NCBI RefSeq assembly: GCF_040054535.1
Contig: NC_090783.1
Location: 3,523,501 to 3,587,500, forward strand
Origin: Antennarius striatus
Taxonomy: Eukaryota; Chordata; Actinopteri; Lophiiformes; Antennariidae
Direction of reading: 5' to 3'
DNA: 64,000 bases
Both the position numbers and the translations under genes were made by a program. Shown here in pieces: positions 48,755-61,617 of this stretch. Below the pieces are notes generated by a model, which saw only the letters and a program-made list of their open reading frames with translations, did no database searches and had not been told where the DNA came from. How positions within the stretch are numbered: position 1 is the stretch's first letter; every line of letters begins with the position of its first letter.

Positions 48755-51700
48755 TAACAAACGTGTCCATGTACCACACACACATGCAATGTAAGAGCAA
48801 GCCGTGAAGCAGAAAGCCGAGTGAGGCACAAGCTGGACTGTTTACTGTGACTCTGTGCTTGTTCACTAGTGCAGCTAAACTACGGTTCACTCTGTCGGTC
48901 ACAACGTGTGTGACCTGATGTGTCACGTCCATAAACACGCTGAACACATTCTGTGTCAGCTGGACCAATCAGTGCACAGGTGGGAGGTGGAGTTGGGGGG
49001 TTAAACCAGCTACACTCTGAGGACTTATTCAGTGATGTCACATATTCAAGATATTACAGGTAGGAATATCAGCAATCACCCCAGAGTGACTCTGGGAAGT
49101 CACAGTGAATCTAGGTGTGATATTTGAACCTGAACATTTTGAATACGCCCCCCCCCCCACCAAAAAACAAAACAAAAAAACAAATCATCACTGCATGCCA
49201 GGTGGGTGTGGCCAAAGGCATGTTCTCAGGACACAAAGCGTAAATTAAAATGGGGAAATCTAATCCCAGATCTGTGAGATCGTCCCTGCTCTGATCCCAG
49301 AGGAGGCGAGTACCACTTACATCCAGCAGGCGGCAGTAGACCATTTATCTTGACATGGATAGCATTCTTTAACCAGAATCTTTAAGCAAATATATTTAGG
49401 GGCTGAATAAAGGAGGTGATTTATACACGCCAGCATCTCCAAAAGATGAAGAGAACGTGTAAAGAGCAAAAAATCATGTACAAAACTTATCAGCTGCACT
49501 TTTAGAAATGTTACGATTGATTGATCGACTGTGACCTAGATGACGTTATGATTGATCGGTTTTTTTTAGTCCTATTTTAGTCTTTTCTCCTATTTTCGTT
49601 TAGTTTTGGACAAGATGCAAAAGGGATCAGTAAGAAGTTGGTATGCAAATGTTTCAGCATCTACGAGCCACCAGACCAAAAAAACAAAACAAAACTCAGC
49701 AGAGCAGAGACATAACAGCCTGTCACAAGGGTTGGGGGGGGGTGGAGGGGAGTCACAGCACCCGACAAGTACCACATGCCCAAACAACGAACCCCACCCA
49801 GTACTACTAGTGGAGACATTTAAAACGATCATGGGTGGAGAAAGTGGGTGTATGGCGATGGCAGGGTTGTGGTTGAGTGAGCAGCTATGGCCCTGACTTA
49901 CCGGCCGCCCAAACTCCAGCTCAGAAAAGAACTTATACCAAGGCTCGTTCTCTAAATCTATGTCATCATAGGTCTGGGAAAGCATGACAGTGATAAAGAG
50001 AGAGGAGGTAGAAAGACAGACAGAAGAAAAAAGTGTGGAAAGAAGTCACACACACACACACAAAAAGAGAGAGACATGGAGCTCATGGTTAGGAAAAGGG
50101 AGATGGGCACAGGATGAACTGGGATGACGGTTCAGAGCGACTCATGGGGACAAATGAAGTCATATCTTGTCTGTTAGTCTTAACGCTAACATTACATTAT
50201 CATTACAGGCAGGAACAAAACTAAATCTAATAACCACAGTCCAAAAAAAAAGCAGACTGCTCAACACCTTCAGTGCATTTATTATTCTAGATCAGCTGTA
50301 AGAGGTTTGAGAACGTCCAGCTTCTTACGTCACACTGGGTGTTGTGTATTCAGACAAGTTTGACGGTGTCAGAATGCTTAAAATGAAGTGAACAACTGTT
50401 TAACACCCATGTGGATGAGGAAGAAGATGCAACAATGATGGATGAACTGTCCCCAGGGTCAAATAAAAAGGACCAAGAACACACGGATCCCTGTGGTATT
50501 CCGTTCTTAGCCTTAAAGTTCGTGAGGTTGAATTCACCAGCAGGAATTAAACAATTCCTGTCAGATAAGTATGAGGAGAACCGGTTGAGAGCAGCTTTGT
50601 TGAAAACAGCCTGTCTATATAAGGCCAGAATGATGGATGGTGTCAAAAGCAGAGCTGAGGTCGAGCAATACTGGAATGAAACAAGCAGCAGAATAAAGAG
50701 CCAATATTCAGTAATTTATGACTCTGAGGAGGGCAAAAAGATAAATGAGACTGTTGTTATTAATATTTTCCAGAGTTTTTGATAGGAAGGTCAGTTTGGG
50801 GATAAGTTTGTACTGCAGAGTCCTTGATGATGGACAAAGAACAGTATAGGGTGGATTAATTCTGTTTCATTTTTAATCAATTTCTGTAGAAAATATATTA
50901 AAGTGGCTAAATTAAACTGCACACATTACTTTATCATACTTTAGCTACTGCCAATGCAGTAAAACAAAGGATACCAATAAGGGGAACCTGGACGATCCAG
51001 TTTAGTTTCAACTAGTTTAAAACTTGTTAAATGACACAAATAATGCTGCACTTAAAATCAGTTCTGACAATTGGGTATGAAAATGACAACAGAGCCATAA
51101 AAGTGTCAGACAGCAGATTAACCAGCATGTGTTCAATTCCACTCTTTGCAGCCTCCCCCCCATTTTATTTCTTTTATCACCAAGTGACTCATGCATTATT
51201 GCAGAGCTCGCTCTCCCTCGCTGCAGTCGTTGTAAATTACATCTGCAAAAGCTTCGCAGAAACCTTTACGTTTTAATCTTCAACGCATTAAGACGTTCTC
51301 CATTATGTCGACTTTTGCTCAGGTTCCACCTGTGGATGATTTTTTTTTTTGACCACCCTCCGGGAAATAATTGCTTTGCTTTGTCAAAAAAGCGAACAGC
51401 CGACGCAGTCTCTAAAGGATTCGGCTCTGGAAACCTTCGCTTTTTTTAACGCCCACGCTGTGTCTGAGTGGAAGACGCTGAGACAAAAAGTACATACACT
51501 GAAAACATGAGAAACAAAACCCTTCAGGTTTAGAAAGAAACCTATGAAAGAAAGGCAAACATGATTTACTCTCCAGAAAAAGATTTCCTATTTAGCTTTA
51601 AGGAGAAGCAGAACAGGAACAGAAAGAATATTTGAACAATAACAAGCTTTGATCACACGACAACACAAAACAGAAGTAACAGAAACCACTTCACCGTCAC

Positions 51701-54700
51701 AATCGTTCACGTCTCTAAAAATCGGCAGCAAAAGTTCAGGAATTCTCTTTAAAGAAACGCAAATAACATTTTTACAAAATGTACTCACCGGTCGTTCGTG
51801 CTCCAGGATGGACGATTTCCCGGGTTCATACTCAAAAATACTCTTGGGCTCTGCGCGGTACTTCCGTGTGTCCACCTTCCTGTTGGGGGGTCCCCATTCA
51901 TTTCTGGTGCAAGACAATCACCAGAAATGATAAGTATTCCAGAAGTATTTTAAATATATATACAAATAAAATGTGGATCAGGATTTACGGGTGACATAAT
52001 AAACAGCTCCTCTTACGTGTCGGCCGAGTCTTTCTCACGGTCGTCATCTCTGGCCCTCAGCTGGAGGAGAGATGGCATCAGTGGAGGTGGCGGGGGTACA
52101 GGGGATGGCAAAGGCTCCTGAGGCCCTTGATGACCTCCGTTGTCCAGAGGGCTTTTGGCGAGGGGCCTGTAGGTGTGTGTTCGGGGAGCAGGGTGGGCCA
52201 GGGTGGTGTTGGAGGGCGGTCTGTACTCATCTATAGTGACAGGGACACACCGAGGGGAAAAGTAATTACAGACAGCAATTCAGAGAATCTTGTTGGATGA
52301 AATGCAGCATTTGTTGTTCGCAGAGCATCTCTCACCGTTGTTTATGACGGCGTACGTAGCGCTGTAAGTGTCAGAATAATCATCATCTGCAAAGAAAAGG
52401 ACTGAAAGAGTCACTGGGAGGAACACACAAACACACTTTTTCTATCAAGGTGAATAAGTTTGCAGTTTTTTTCTCCAGGAGAACTTCAGTCATATACTGT
52501 AAACTACTTCTCTATTCATGTATTAGCTCTGCAGGTTTCAGAAAAATGTATTTTTAAAAATATAAATACAGGTGTTAAGCTTTGATTATACGACTGTATG
52601 AAAACTGTATATTTCCTTCATTCCTTTTGGGTTCTGCCGAGGGGTTTACTAGAATACTGCTTCATAAACTCACTGAGAATGTGTGCAAATGGAAATGAAT
52701 GTGGGCACTCTCCAAGATAAAGATGTTTTTCAGGCACACACACACACTAATAAATTGCGCATACGCGTGTGTGTATCTGTGTGTGTGTGTGTCTGCCGCG
52801 GCAGAAGAAGCCTGAGCAGTTCTGAACAAACAAGCCTTGTACAGACTCTGTGATTCTATCAACCCCACAAAATTTGATTTCCCAGGACAGCCAAGGGTCT
52901 ATTAGAGGCTCCTCTCAGTTCCTTCTCCTCTCCAGACTCTTTTGCTCTCATTTAATGAGTTCTGGCTCTCAGCCTCTCTGGCACTTTTGTTTTATCAAGA
53001 AACAACATGCTCAGGGAAACAATGGTGCATGCACGACAGATTCTGCATCACAATGTGTAGCGACTGAATCCCATTCAATGATGGGTCATTTCTGCCATCT
53101 AGTGCGGTCGAGCGCAGCCTTACCTGCTTTGTGAACCTTGTGGATCTGCTTGAACATGGTTTTGTACCAATCCTTTGGCCGATCCACCGTCTGCAGAGAG
53201 AAAGAATCCTAACATTTACGTGCTGCAGAATGTAAAACGGAGCCAACTTGAGAAGGGAGAAACCATTCCTGCTGATTTATGGGACATTAAAACACGCTTT
53301 CAGGCGGTCAGGAGATCCACATTCTGCCGAAAGAGAATTGAATTTTAAGCATTTAAAGCATATTGATGACGTATTAGTTGCACTTACTTAAAACCGCTTT
53401 CATTATTGCGCATTGCTGCAATTAAATTGCAAATCTCTTATATTATTAATTCACGCAACTTCGATAATTTTCTTTTTATTATTTTAGTATATTTAAAGAG
53501 CAGTTTGGTCAGTCCGAGACATTTAGAGACTGAGCTGCTTTGTCTGAATGTGGGTTACGTGGATTTCTTCAGCCCCATCAGAGAGTTGCTAAACAACTGG
53601 GGTTCTTCAAGTGAGAGCGTGTGTGTGTGCATCAACAGGATTAAAGCGGCGTTGCCAAAAAGTCAAAGCGAGACCTCGGCCTTGAAAATCCAGGAGGAAA
53701 ACCTGGCATGTGTGTGTTTGTTCCTACAGTACAGATCTAACAGCTGTTTCAAGAGAGAGCTATCAAATGGCAGAGAGACTTAATCCCCTCTTTATTCAGG
53801 AGCACTACACACTGAATCAGAGGCAGTTTGGATCCACAGTGAAGGAGTGTGTGTGACTGAGCATGTGGAATTGGCATTGCTAAGAGATGGGCCAATTACC
53901 ACTTCACTTTCCATGGTTACCAAATAAAGTGTTGGCAAAAATGTTTGTCTGCTCACAACAAGGAGCATCTGTTTTCTTTTTTTTTTTTTTACCTTTCACC
54001 TTTTATTCTCGGCTTTTATTGTCAGTCTCTTTCATTCTTCCTCCAACTTTCTCTCCCTCACAGTAGTTTAACATGTCAGCTCTTAAATGCCATTCTTCAT
54101 TAAATGGATAACTGTGTGACACCGACACGAAAACCTTTAAGGATATAACACACAGACACACACTTTGAAGAGGAAGCAGCAGGGACCTGGCTGCACTGAA
54201 TTGAAAACATCTCCCGAGCTTGCATCAACTAGAACCGACACGAAAAAGAAGAGGGGGGTGGACAGTGAAATTAAGATGCTGAGATAGGGAAAGGGGAAAA
54301 GAAGGGGCTTGTAATGTGGATTCAAACGCTTCTGACAGCTCGGTGGAAATTCCTCCCGCTCCAGCGGTGGTTGGACTCACTGTGCGGATGGCGATGGGGA
54401 TGCCGGACTCGTCCACAGGGCCGATGCCTTCGTAATGGGGGGCTTTGATGATGGACACCCTCTTCTCTTCCTCTGAGAAGCGGGCGATAGGCACAGTGCT
54501 GCTGACGGTGGAATGGCCCGACACCGCAGACTCTCTGGTTATCGACTCGCTGCCCTCTGTCAGGAAGAGTAGACGATGTCAGCCGACACAAGAAATACGT
54601 CGTACACTAAAAATAATTATTTATCTCTATTTTAATTAATTAATCCCTCGCTGTGCTCCACATAGGATAAATTAGTACCAATACCCCGTGGTTGTAAATG

Positions 54701-56037
54701 CCTGCATTTACCAGTTAATTACTAATAATTTATATGGTGAGCATCCTAAAATGAAAATCAAACACACTCATCAAGTTAAGATGAGGTTTAATTAATATCA
54801 TACAAAACATGTTCACTTCTATCTTCCACGTTTGAGTGTTTCTAAGTATGCATTTATTCTCTAAGAGGGCAGGAGGTCCTCAGAAACTCTAAATTCAAGT
54901 ACTTAATCATACTCCTGCTTGCGGATGTTTTCCACAGGTCGTACATCGAGCGTTAATATATTTTCCTCGGCTCACCCACCTGAACTCCTGCTCCGTCTCT
55001 GGAGGCCGGCATGAAGCGAGGAGGAGGAAGGAGGCGAGTAGGACGGAGGGGAGAGGGGCCTCTGAGGATGGCTAGTGCTTCCATTCATAGCGTGAACGAG
55101 GACCTGGCCCTGGCCATAAAGAGAGATTATCATTCACTACTGATCACTAATGTCAGCATAATGTGTAAAAGTCCATTTGCTAATGAATAGTGGAGAAAGT
55201 TTCTGCTCTGCCCTACAACATGAGATAATGGGTGTACATGTAAAATCCAATTAATGAAACCAGACTAGTTAGTTTTAAAAACTTCATTATTAGTCATTGT
55301 ACTGTTATAAAACTATACATTTTAAAAAGGGAGAGAAATGTAATATTCAACGTGACACAGGACAGGGCTTCACTGAATCTGAAGTGATTGCTCATTAGGA
55401 GAAAAGTTAGTGAGGGAAAGGGACACTGATCGAATCACTTCACTTCAAAACAGACAGAAGAGATTACAACAGAGACGTGAAGGGACGCGGCCGTTTCAGT
55501 TACGGATTCCATTCGTCATAAATAGGACACGACATCACCAAGACAACGGAAATGATCCTTTCAACAGAGGAACATGTGATTTCATGTGACAAGGGTTAAA
55601 AATATTGAAATTTATAGGCCTGTTTTCAGATCGGAGATTCATGACAGCTTGACAACCAGTAACTACAGGCTCCAGCAGACAGTCGAAGCGTCCAGCTTAA
55701 GGTGGATTTATAGCTAACCAACACACAAACACCCCGCTGAAAACACTGACTGCATCCAGTGGGGATATTTTCTATTCTATACTATTGTTTTCACATACTG
55801 TACATATAGTACACAAATGCAAACCAAATGGTATTTTTATGCTTCAATTCTATTTGATTCCTTCAAAATGACACGGGAATGTACAAAATGTAGAGATCTG
55901 TATAGCTGATGTATATAAGTGGTCCTCACGCCTGTTCCTTTATAAAACTCTTTATCTCTCCTTCATTTGTCGAATCAATTTGTTTAAAAAACAGAACTGG
56001 CCTTTTAAGAGATTGAGAAATAAGCATAATAAAGAGA

Positions 56038-56104
<67 letters not shown>

Positions 56105-59100
56105 ATGTAGCTCTGATTAATACAGATATTAACATTATGAGGGAACACAGTGGGCTGATTTCATTTTAGTATCAGATAGAATCAGTTGGTGATTAGTGAA
56201 AGGCAAAAAAAATAATCAGCAGTTGTGTGATGGCTGCTTCAGCCATCCAAATGAGTGTGGGGGGGGGAGGAGGAGAGGGACCATTTGGGAATGATATGTG
56301 TTACAGCAGTGACTTGTTGGGATAATTACGTTAGTGAAAGTGCCGGCGGCTGCAGCAGTGGAGGCCGCTGAGGTTGTTAGCATATCATCAATGCCAGCAG
56401 CGGATGTGTACGTAGAGACATGGCTGAGGGTGGGCGACGGCGTGGGCGAGGCGCCGGGCGAGTCCAGGCTGCAGATCTGCAGCTCGTCCATCAGACCCGC
56501 CGTGGACGACGAGTAGTGGCTGAGGGCTGATACCGTCACGGGGGAAGCCGAGGGCGACACGCCGGCTGCGGTAAGGACTGGCCCGCAGGCTGCATGGCTT
56601 GCGCCGCTAGGAGCGTACGGAGTGGGCGATAGAGTCTTGGGCATTAGGCCTGACAGGTAGTCGAGTGATTCTGAGCTGTGGCTGCGATAGGGGGAGTGAC
56701 GTGCTGCAGGGTCTGGGGAGGGAGGCCCCTGGTGTTGGAGGGAGAGGGGGGAGTTGATTGGAAAAGGAAGAGGAGGAGAGTGCTTAGTGATTCACTCATT
56801 AGTCATACTGTCACAAAGGATGTGTGGAAGTAACACGTGAGCCCGACAGAAGGCGAAATGCTGCTGTGAAACCACACTGAGGTGTCGCGATGCTGCGGCA
56901 GCATCGTCCTCCGAAACGTGATTGATGCTGCGAATCGAAGAGGCTCTGTTAGTTCACACTCTGTGGAAGGCAGCAAATACAGAGACAGAAACAGTGGGAT
57001 GAAATCAACAGTTGCTTATAACACATACGGCACCAGTTCACACGCTTGGAGAAAATAAAAAAAACTCAAATTAGTTCGGTCGCCGGTTGAACTGCAGCAC
57101 CGACACAGACAACGTAAAAAGGCCACACATATAGGCAAACATATGATGGGCGTGTAAAAACGTGCACCTCTTCATGTCTACAAAAAAAGGCAAATACCAG
57201 AGAAATGAAGTGAAAACTGTGTTCGTGTGTCAACAAACCACTTTTTAGGATCTGGATTAGGATCATCCTGGCTCGACTGTCCTGACTACCTCAGGTTAAA
57301 TAGACACAACCGTTCTGTTTTATTCTTGTTAGTCTGGTGTCACTTATGTACCAACAATTCTGCAGGCGATGGTCTTGGTGGAACTGCAGGAGGAGCTTCT
57401 GTTATTTCCAACTGGGATGGAGCCGGGGTTCGAAACGAGGCTCCATCTGGGACCTTGGCTTCCCCTGTGTCGTTTGAAGGCTCTGGTTTTTGACTCCCGT
57501 GGCCCAAGTGGACAGAAAGGGAGGCTGTCTTGGTCCGGGGAGGAGGCAAAGTGGGACCCCTTTGTGGAGAAGGGGAGTTGGGCAGTCTGGAACCTGTGGT
57601 CTTAGGTTGGGGGCTAAGGTAAGAGTTGCAGTGATCAGGAGGGTCAGGGATGGTGACAGGGGTTAGTTTGAGAGACGACACCTTGCGCTCCTGCGCCTGT
57701 GTAGCGGTGTTGGTGGCAGATGCGCTGCAGTTACTGTTATTATTTGAGACAGAGGACTGGTGCGCTTGATGGACGGACTTTGCGACGGTCTCGGAGTAGG
57801 AACAAGACGAGGTGCTACTAAGAGTGTAGGAATCTTTCAAAACTGATTTCTGGTTCTGAGTGTATGTTAACATTCCGGGGCTAAAATGGTTAGCCAGGGC
57901 AATGAGGGAGCTGTACTCTGAGGGATTAGTGCTGATGGGTGAGAGTTGGAAGCTCTCTCTCCTGGGGGGTGGCAGCGGCACATGGCTGATGTCCTTATTG
58001 ACCAGTTAGAATGCAAAAGCCAAGAGGAGTTCAAGCAACAACAACAACACATCATCAGAACAGACATTAAAATCATAATAAAAGTTGTTCAAATACAGAA
58101 ATATCATGTCAATAATCCATCATTAGGAACATTTTCCAGAGAGCTTTCTAAGGGAAACATATTTTCTGTTCTTTTAACTATAATTACCAGTAAGAAAGAA
58201 AGTAAACTTGAACATCTGTCTATGTGGGATATCAGACATTTACCTGGGTCGGTGACTTTTTGTCCTGTAGGTTGGGCCTGACGCTGCGGAAGCCTTTGGC
58301 AGCGAGAGACGAGTTGCTGGTGTCTCCGTTCTTAAGGCCATCTGTTACACTATGTGACCGCCAACAATCTATAACAAAGTCAGTAATACTAACATCACGC
58401 AACGCAGCGTTAACTCAGTTTAGTCCTGTCCTACGGTGTCGCTCACATCAACATTCACCAATCTGAACGCAGACTTACCCAATTCTGATGAGTAAGAGTC
58501 ACTCCCTAGGGAAGAAGGCAGAGAAATAAGTAAAAGAGTAGAAACAGGTGTGAGAATAAAACAGATTATTTACAATGGGCCTCCATCATTGATGGTGGTC
58601 ATGCACAGGGTCCCAAATCCCTATGAGTGGTGGTTTAATCAGCCCTGTGATCCTCCTTAACATGCTTTATCTGACAACGGCAGATTTTCACCCAGTGCCC
58701 TGATGTTGTTAAAAGGAGGCAGAAAGTGCTGAAAAGCCTTCATGGGTGCAGCTGTTAACCTGGATGCTGACAGGGCTCAAGAACAAACGCTGCTCTTTCA
58801 GCACAGAAACGGAAACAGGCTGATGAGGACGACCAGCTGGAGCCTCCGGAAGGCGAGACGGTTCCCTCAGTTCGTTCTCTTGCTACGCGGATCGAGGAAT
58901 TATGAGGAACAAGAAGCAGTCGGGCTTAAGAAGGCATTTCTTAGACATAAACACTGAAACACTCCACGCTGAGAATGAAGCAGGATGGTAGCACTTCAGT
59001 TAACAAAGCAGGCCCATCCAAGGATATCACATTCTTCTAGAACTCAAGGGTCAAGGGAGCAGTGCCATGTCTAATCAATCCAGGCTGACAGGAGAGGAAG

Positions 59101-59706
59101 AAAAAGATCTGGGATAAAGAGTGATGGAGAAACATAAAACTACAGGAAGAAAAGTCAAACCTGGTCATTAAAGCAGTGGAACTCTATGAAACATGTGCGA
59201 CTTATGACCGGTTTACAGCGGGAAGGAAAAACAAAATGACTAAGCAAAAGCAAGGTGATGCTTTAGGGAATTAATCCACATTCTGAGAAATCACAGCGAG
59301 TAATGTTTTTATAGAGGCAGGAGCAGCAGGAGCAGCAGGTCTCATGCACATGCAAATAAAGGAACCATACAAACATGGATGCAAAGCACACGTATTTCAA
59401 CCGCCTGATTTTTACTGCATGAGCTGCAAATACATGATGGATGAATATAAAGTAGAAATTTTGAAGAAATTCAGTTGAATTATTAATTAAAAGAGAAATC
59501 AACTTTATGTTTAAATAATAAAATCTGTTTCCTGGGTCTGTTTGACGTGAAGTGCCTCCACTAATGTAGTAAAATCACAAGCTATATTCTGAACAAATGC
59601 ATTCTGGGTGCAGCGTTCTCCCAAGAACATGTGTCTGTGGGTGTGTGTTTGTGTGTCTGTGGGTGTGTGTTTGTGTGCCTGTGGTTGTGTGCGCACCTGT
59701 ATTCAT
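38832..59706 (-). CDS. sorbs2: Sorbin and SH3 domain protein 2 (ArgBP2/nArgBP2)
   Basis: There are 26 phase-compatible coding exons: 59697-59706 (MNT), 58479-58505, 58244-58341, 57352-57993, 56330-56728, 54980-55109, 54381-54556, 53124-53190, 52336-52383, 52017-52230, 51789-51903, 49902-49973, 48234-48290, 47472-47521, 46648-46823, 44560-46362, 43672-43751, 43403-43449, 42739-42853, 42529-42657, 42260-42454, 41118-42080, 40297-40719, 39284-39309, 39086-39192 and 38832-38893. All together give 6231 nt (2076 aa); real isoforms will skip many. Anchors to human SORBS2 are MNT start, [44 protein letters not shown], the SoHo domain ([19 protein letters not shown] then [14 protein letters not shown]), YRKRRKSEP, the neuronal exon ([18 protein letters not shown]) and three SH3 domains ([41 protein letters not shown]). 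SORBS2 is an actin/adhesion scaffold that binds Abl/Arg kinases, vinculin and Cbl. Exons 22-23 add a 462-aa proline-rich insert between SH3-2 and SH3-3. Confidence 0.93.
40297..42080 (-). other. sorbs2: sorbs2 proline-rich exons 22-23
   Basis: Exon 22 (41118-42080, 321 codons) and exon 23 (40297-40719, 141 codons) are both phase 0 at each end, so either can be skipped without a frame change. Exon 22 carries [11 protein letters not shown], close to a segment I recall from the SORBS1 insert at the same place (AVTSEWISLTV), and an eight-glutamate run. Exon 23 is almost wholly Pro/Ser/Thr with many PPxP-type motifs. Splice sites: GTAG acceptor at 40720-40721 and CACAG|GTAGAG donor at 41117. Confidence 0.75.
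42220..42247. repeat. GT microsatellite next to a sorbs2 donor
   Basis: In the sorbs2 sense this is a (CA)n tract starting about 12 nt after the donor of exon 21 (SH3-2), the kind of intronic CA tract bound by hnRNP L. Confidence 0.85.
43241..43275 (-). repeat. Dispersed repeat copy B
   Basis: Read on the minus strand, AACTGAAAAAGCCTTTTAGA aligns with copy A at 35050-35092, with a short gap in the following bases. Confidence 0.5.
44560..46362 (-). other. sorbs2: sorbs2 large neuronal (nArgBP2) exon 16
   Basis: An 1803-nt uninterrupted exon, phase 1 at both ends, so it is a perfect cassette. It matches the human nArgBP2-specific exon along its length: [50 protein letters not shown], a histidine-rich run, [33 protein letters not shown] and [14 protein letters not shown]. 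The histidine-rich run lies around 45260-45330. Confidence 0.9.
48507..48753. repeat. Paired CA microsatellites in a sorbs2 intron
   Basis: Two long (CA)n runs, 48507-48576 and about 48715-48753, in the intron between exons 12 and 13. Confidence 0.9.
50400..50830 (-). mobile_element. Degenerate non-LTR retrotransposon (L2/CR1-like LINE) fragment
   Basis: Minus-strand reading shows reverse-transcriptase signatures: FLSKTLENI near 50780, [13 protein letters not shown] around 50645-50690, RFSSYLSDR near 50585 and GIPQGSV near 50485-50505. These match the fingers and palm blocks of L2/CR1-type LINEs. The frame is interrupted and parts are missing between blocks, so it is an old, 5'-truncated and internally deleted copy in the sorbs2 intron between exons 11 and 12. 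No intact ORF or tail was found. Confidence 0.75.
56041..56099. repeat. CA microsatellite in a sorbs2 intron
   Basis: A pure (CA)n run of about 58 bp between exons 5 and 6. Confidence 0.95.
59631..59690. repeat. GT-rich minisatellite beside the sorbs2 start exon
   Basis: A unit of about 22 bp (GTCTGTGGGTGTGTGTTTGT-type) is repeated roughly two and a half times, ending 6 bp before the donor of the first coding exon. Confidence 0.7.
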
Positions 59707-59732
59707 GTTGAAGAGCACTTCTCACTGATCCA
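59697..59732 (-). other. sorbs2: sorbs2 start-codon exon
   Basis: The exon runs from an acceptor (CTGCAG, AG at 59733-59734) to a GTGCGC donor. It contains 26 nt of 5' UTR and then ATG AAT ACA G. Human SORBS2 begins MNTD with the same phase, and the next exon (58479-58505) starts in the matching phase. The acceptor implies at least one further non-coding exon upstream. Confidence 0.65.
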
Positions 59733-61561
59733 CTGCAGAGGAAGACGCTTTCCTGGAAGGCAAAGTAAAGTCTGTCAGATGAAATCATTAAACATTTATG
59801 TGAAGCCCTGTCTTGTTGAGCAACTGATAGACCCTGTAAAAACGCAATAAGTAGTAGTTTTTTTAAATTGTGATTTAAATTTGGATGATGATATATTATA
59901 CAGTATTTTAAATATTTTCAATATGGTGCGGTAGTCTCCAAAAGAAGTCTTTGACGTTCCTTGACTGAATCAACATTTGGGTCATTTATGACAGGATGCC
60001 TGTAACCTAGACTGTTGGTGTTTGTGGCTTAAGATGTAAATGAGTTTAGACTGACCACGCCCCTTTCTGGAGGTAGGTGTGGCTTGGCCGGTAGTTTTAC
60101 TGGAAAAAAAAGAAGAGTACGTCAAATGAATGTGTTGGGTAAATTTTTGCATATTACATCTTTCTTCCTTTCATGAGTCGTACTTTAATTTGAATCACAC
60201 CATGTAAAGCAGCCAGTATGTTGAATTCTGGAGTGATGGATGAGGATGAGGAGCAGAAATGCAGAGTGCTGACATGCTGCAGCAGACTGCAAGTCAGCTA
60301 AATTTAAACTCCTTTTTCACACATTTCATTTTTCCTCATGTTGAGGAATCCCATGGGCTGAAGCTCGGATCTCCTGGATGTGAAATGTGAGAAACGGAGG
60401 GATAAACTAAATGGAAGACTGCACTTCTGAATTTTCCTGACAAATTAAAGCGCCGGGAGGGTCAAAGCCGGTCATATCTTTAAATTGCTCCTGAGCTCGC
60501 AGGAAATGGAATGCAACAGCAGTTCAGGCTAATTACCAGGCTAATGACGCATAAATCTTATTTTTAAAGTAATAAAGTCAGATTAGCCTTTTTCTTTAAC
60601 TGTAACAGGACAGGACCCGAACACTACGATTAATGGTTTATCAAATTGAAACAAGAATTATATGCATGAATATGAATAACTAAGAGATCCGGATTCAGAT
60701 TGTTAGGAATCTGCTGGGAAGATGAAGTTTTTCTGATTGGCTGCTTCAACATTAAGATTTTCAATCAGAGAACCAGAATCAGAACAGGTTCTGATTCTAA
60801 TCAGTGATATGCAAAACACTTTTGAGATTTAGAGCAGAGCTACAAAAACAATTTCTAAATTCTTCATACAAAGACCATGAAAGTGCAAAATGAAAACACA
60901 ACCATCTGACTTTTGCTACTTTATTGTAACGCTTTAACCCCAATGGACCTAAATATGGGAAGACAACTCCTTCCTCTGACAGACTAGTGTGCGTAGATGA
61001 TGCCTGAATAACTTAAATGACACTGATACATGAAGGAACGCCAGGTTTGGTTAGCTGCACCCTGACACCATACCTGTCTCCCGCTATCTGGAGACCTATT
61101 CCTGGAATGGTGCATGATTGAGTGTTGCACACATCAACGCAACGCAGAGTGTGTCACCGCTCTGTGAATGGACACACGTGTTTCGTCATGGTACTGTGTG
61201 TGCATGACGACAACATCTGAGTGACAGTAGGGCTCATACAGCCACAGACATCATTGCGATGCTCAAGCTGCTGTTAGTACAGACAAGTCCAAATTATTCT
61301 GACAACAGCTACCTTCAGGAACATTTTTCAGGAATTCTTCAACACCTTTAGCATGCAGGCACTGTAAATCAGTCTATCAATAATGATCAACATACTAGAA
61401 GTAACCTACATATCTGTTTTGTTGCCATGTGCTCCCAGATGCACTTTATGCTGAGAAAAAGGAAGTGCCATAACTAATGGCACTACATCAAGCAATGCAT
61501 CAGTCCCTCAAGACCTAATCCTCACCCTCATACAGTATACCCTTGTAAATCTATCTCTGGG

Positions 61562-61617
<56 letters not shown>

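Noticed and set aside
56330-56712. Use of the nearer CCCCAG acceptor for sorbs2 exon 5
   Set aside because: It would start in phase 1 and break the frame with exon 4; the CACCAG acceptor at 56729-56730 restores phase 0.
60050-60101. Possible extra sorbs2 exon after a strong T-rich acceptor (AG at 60100-60101)
   Set aside because: The reading frames after it are short, the only donor is weak (GTCAGT), and nothing matches known SORBS2 N-terminal isoforms.
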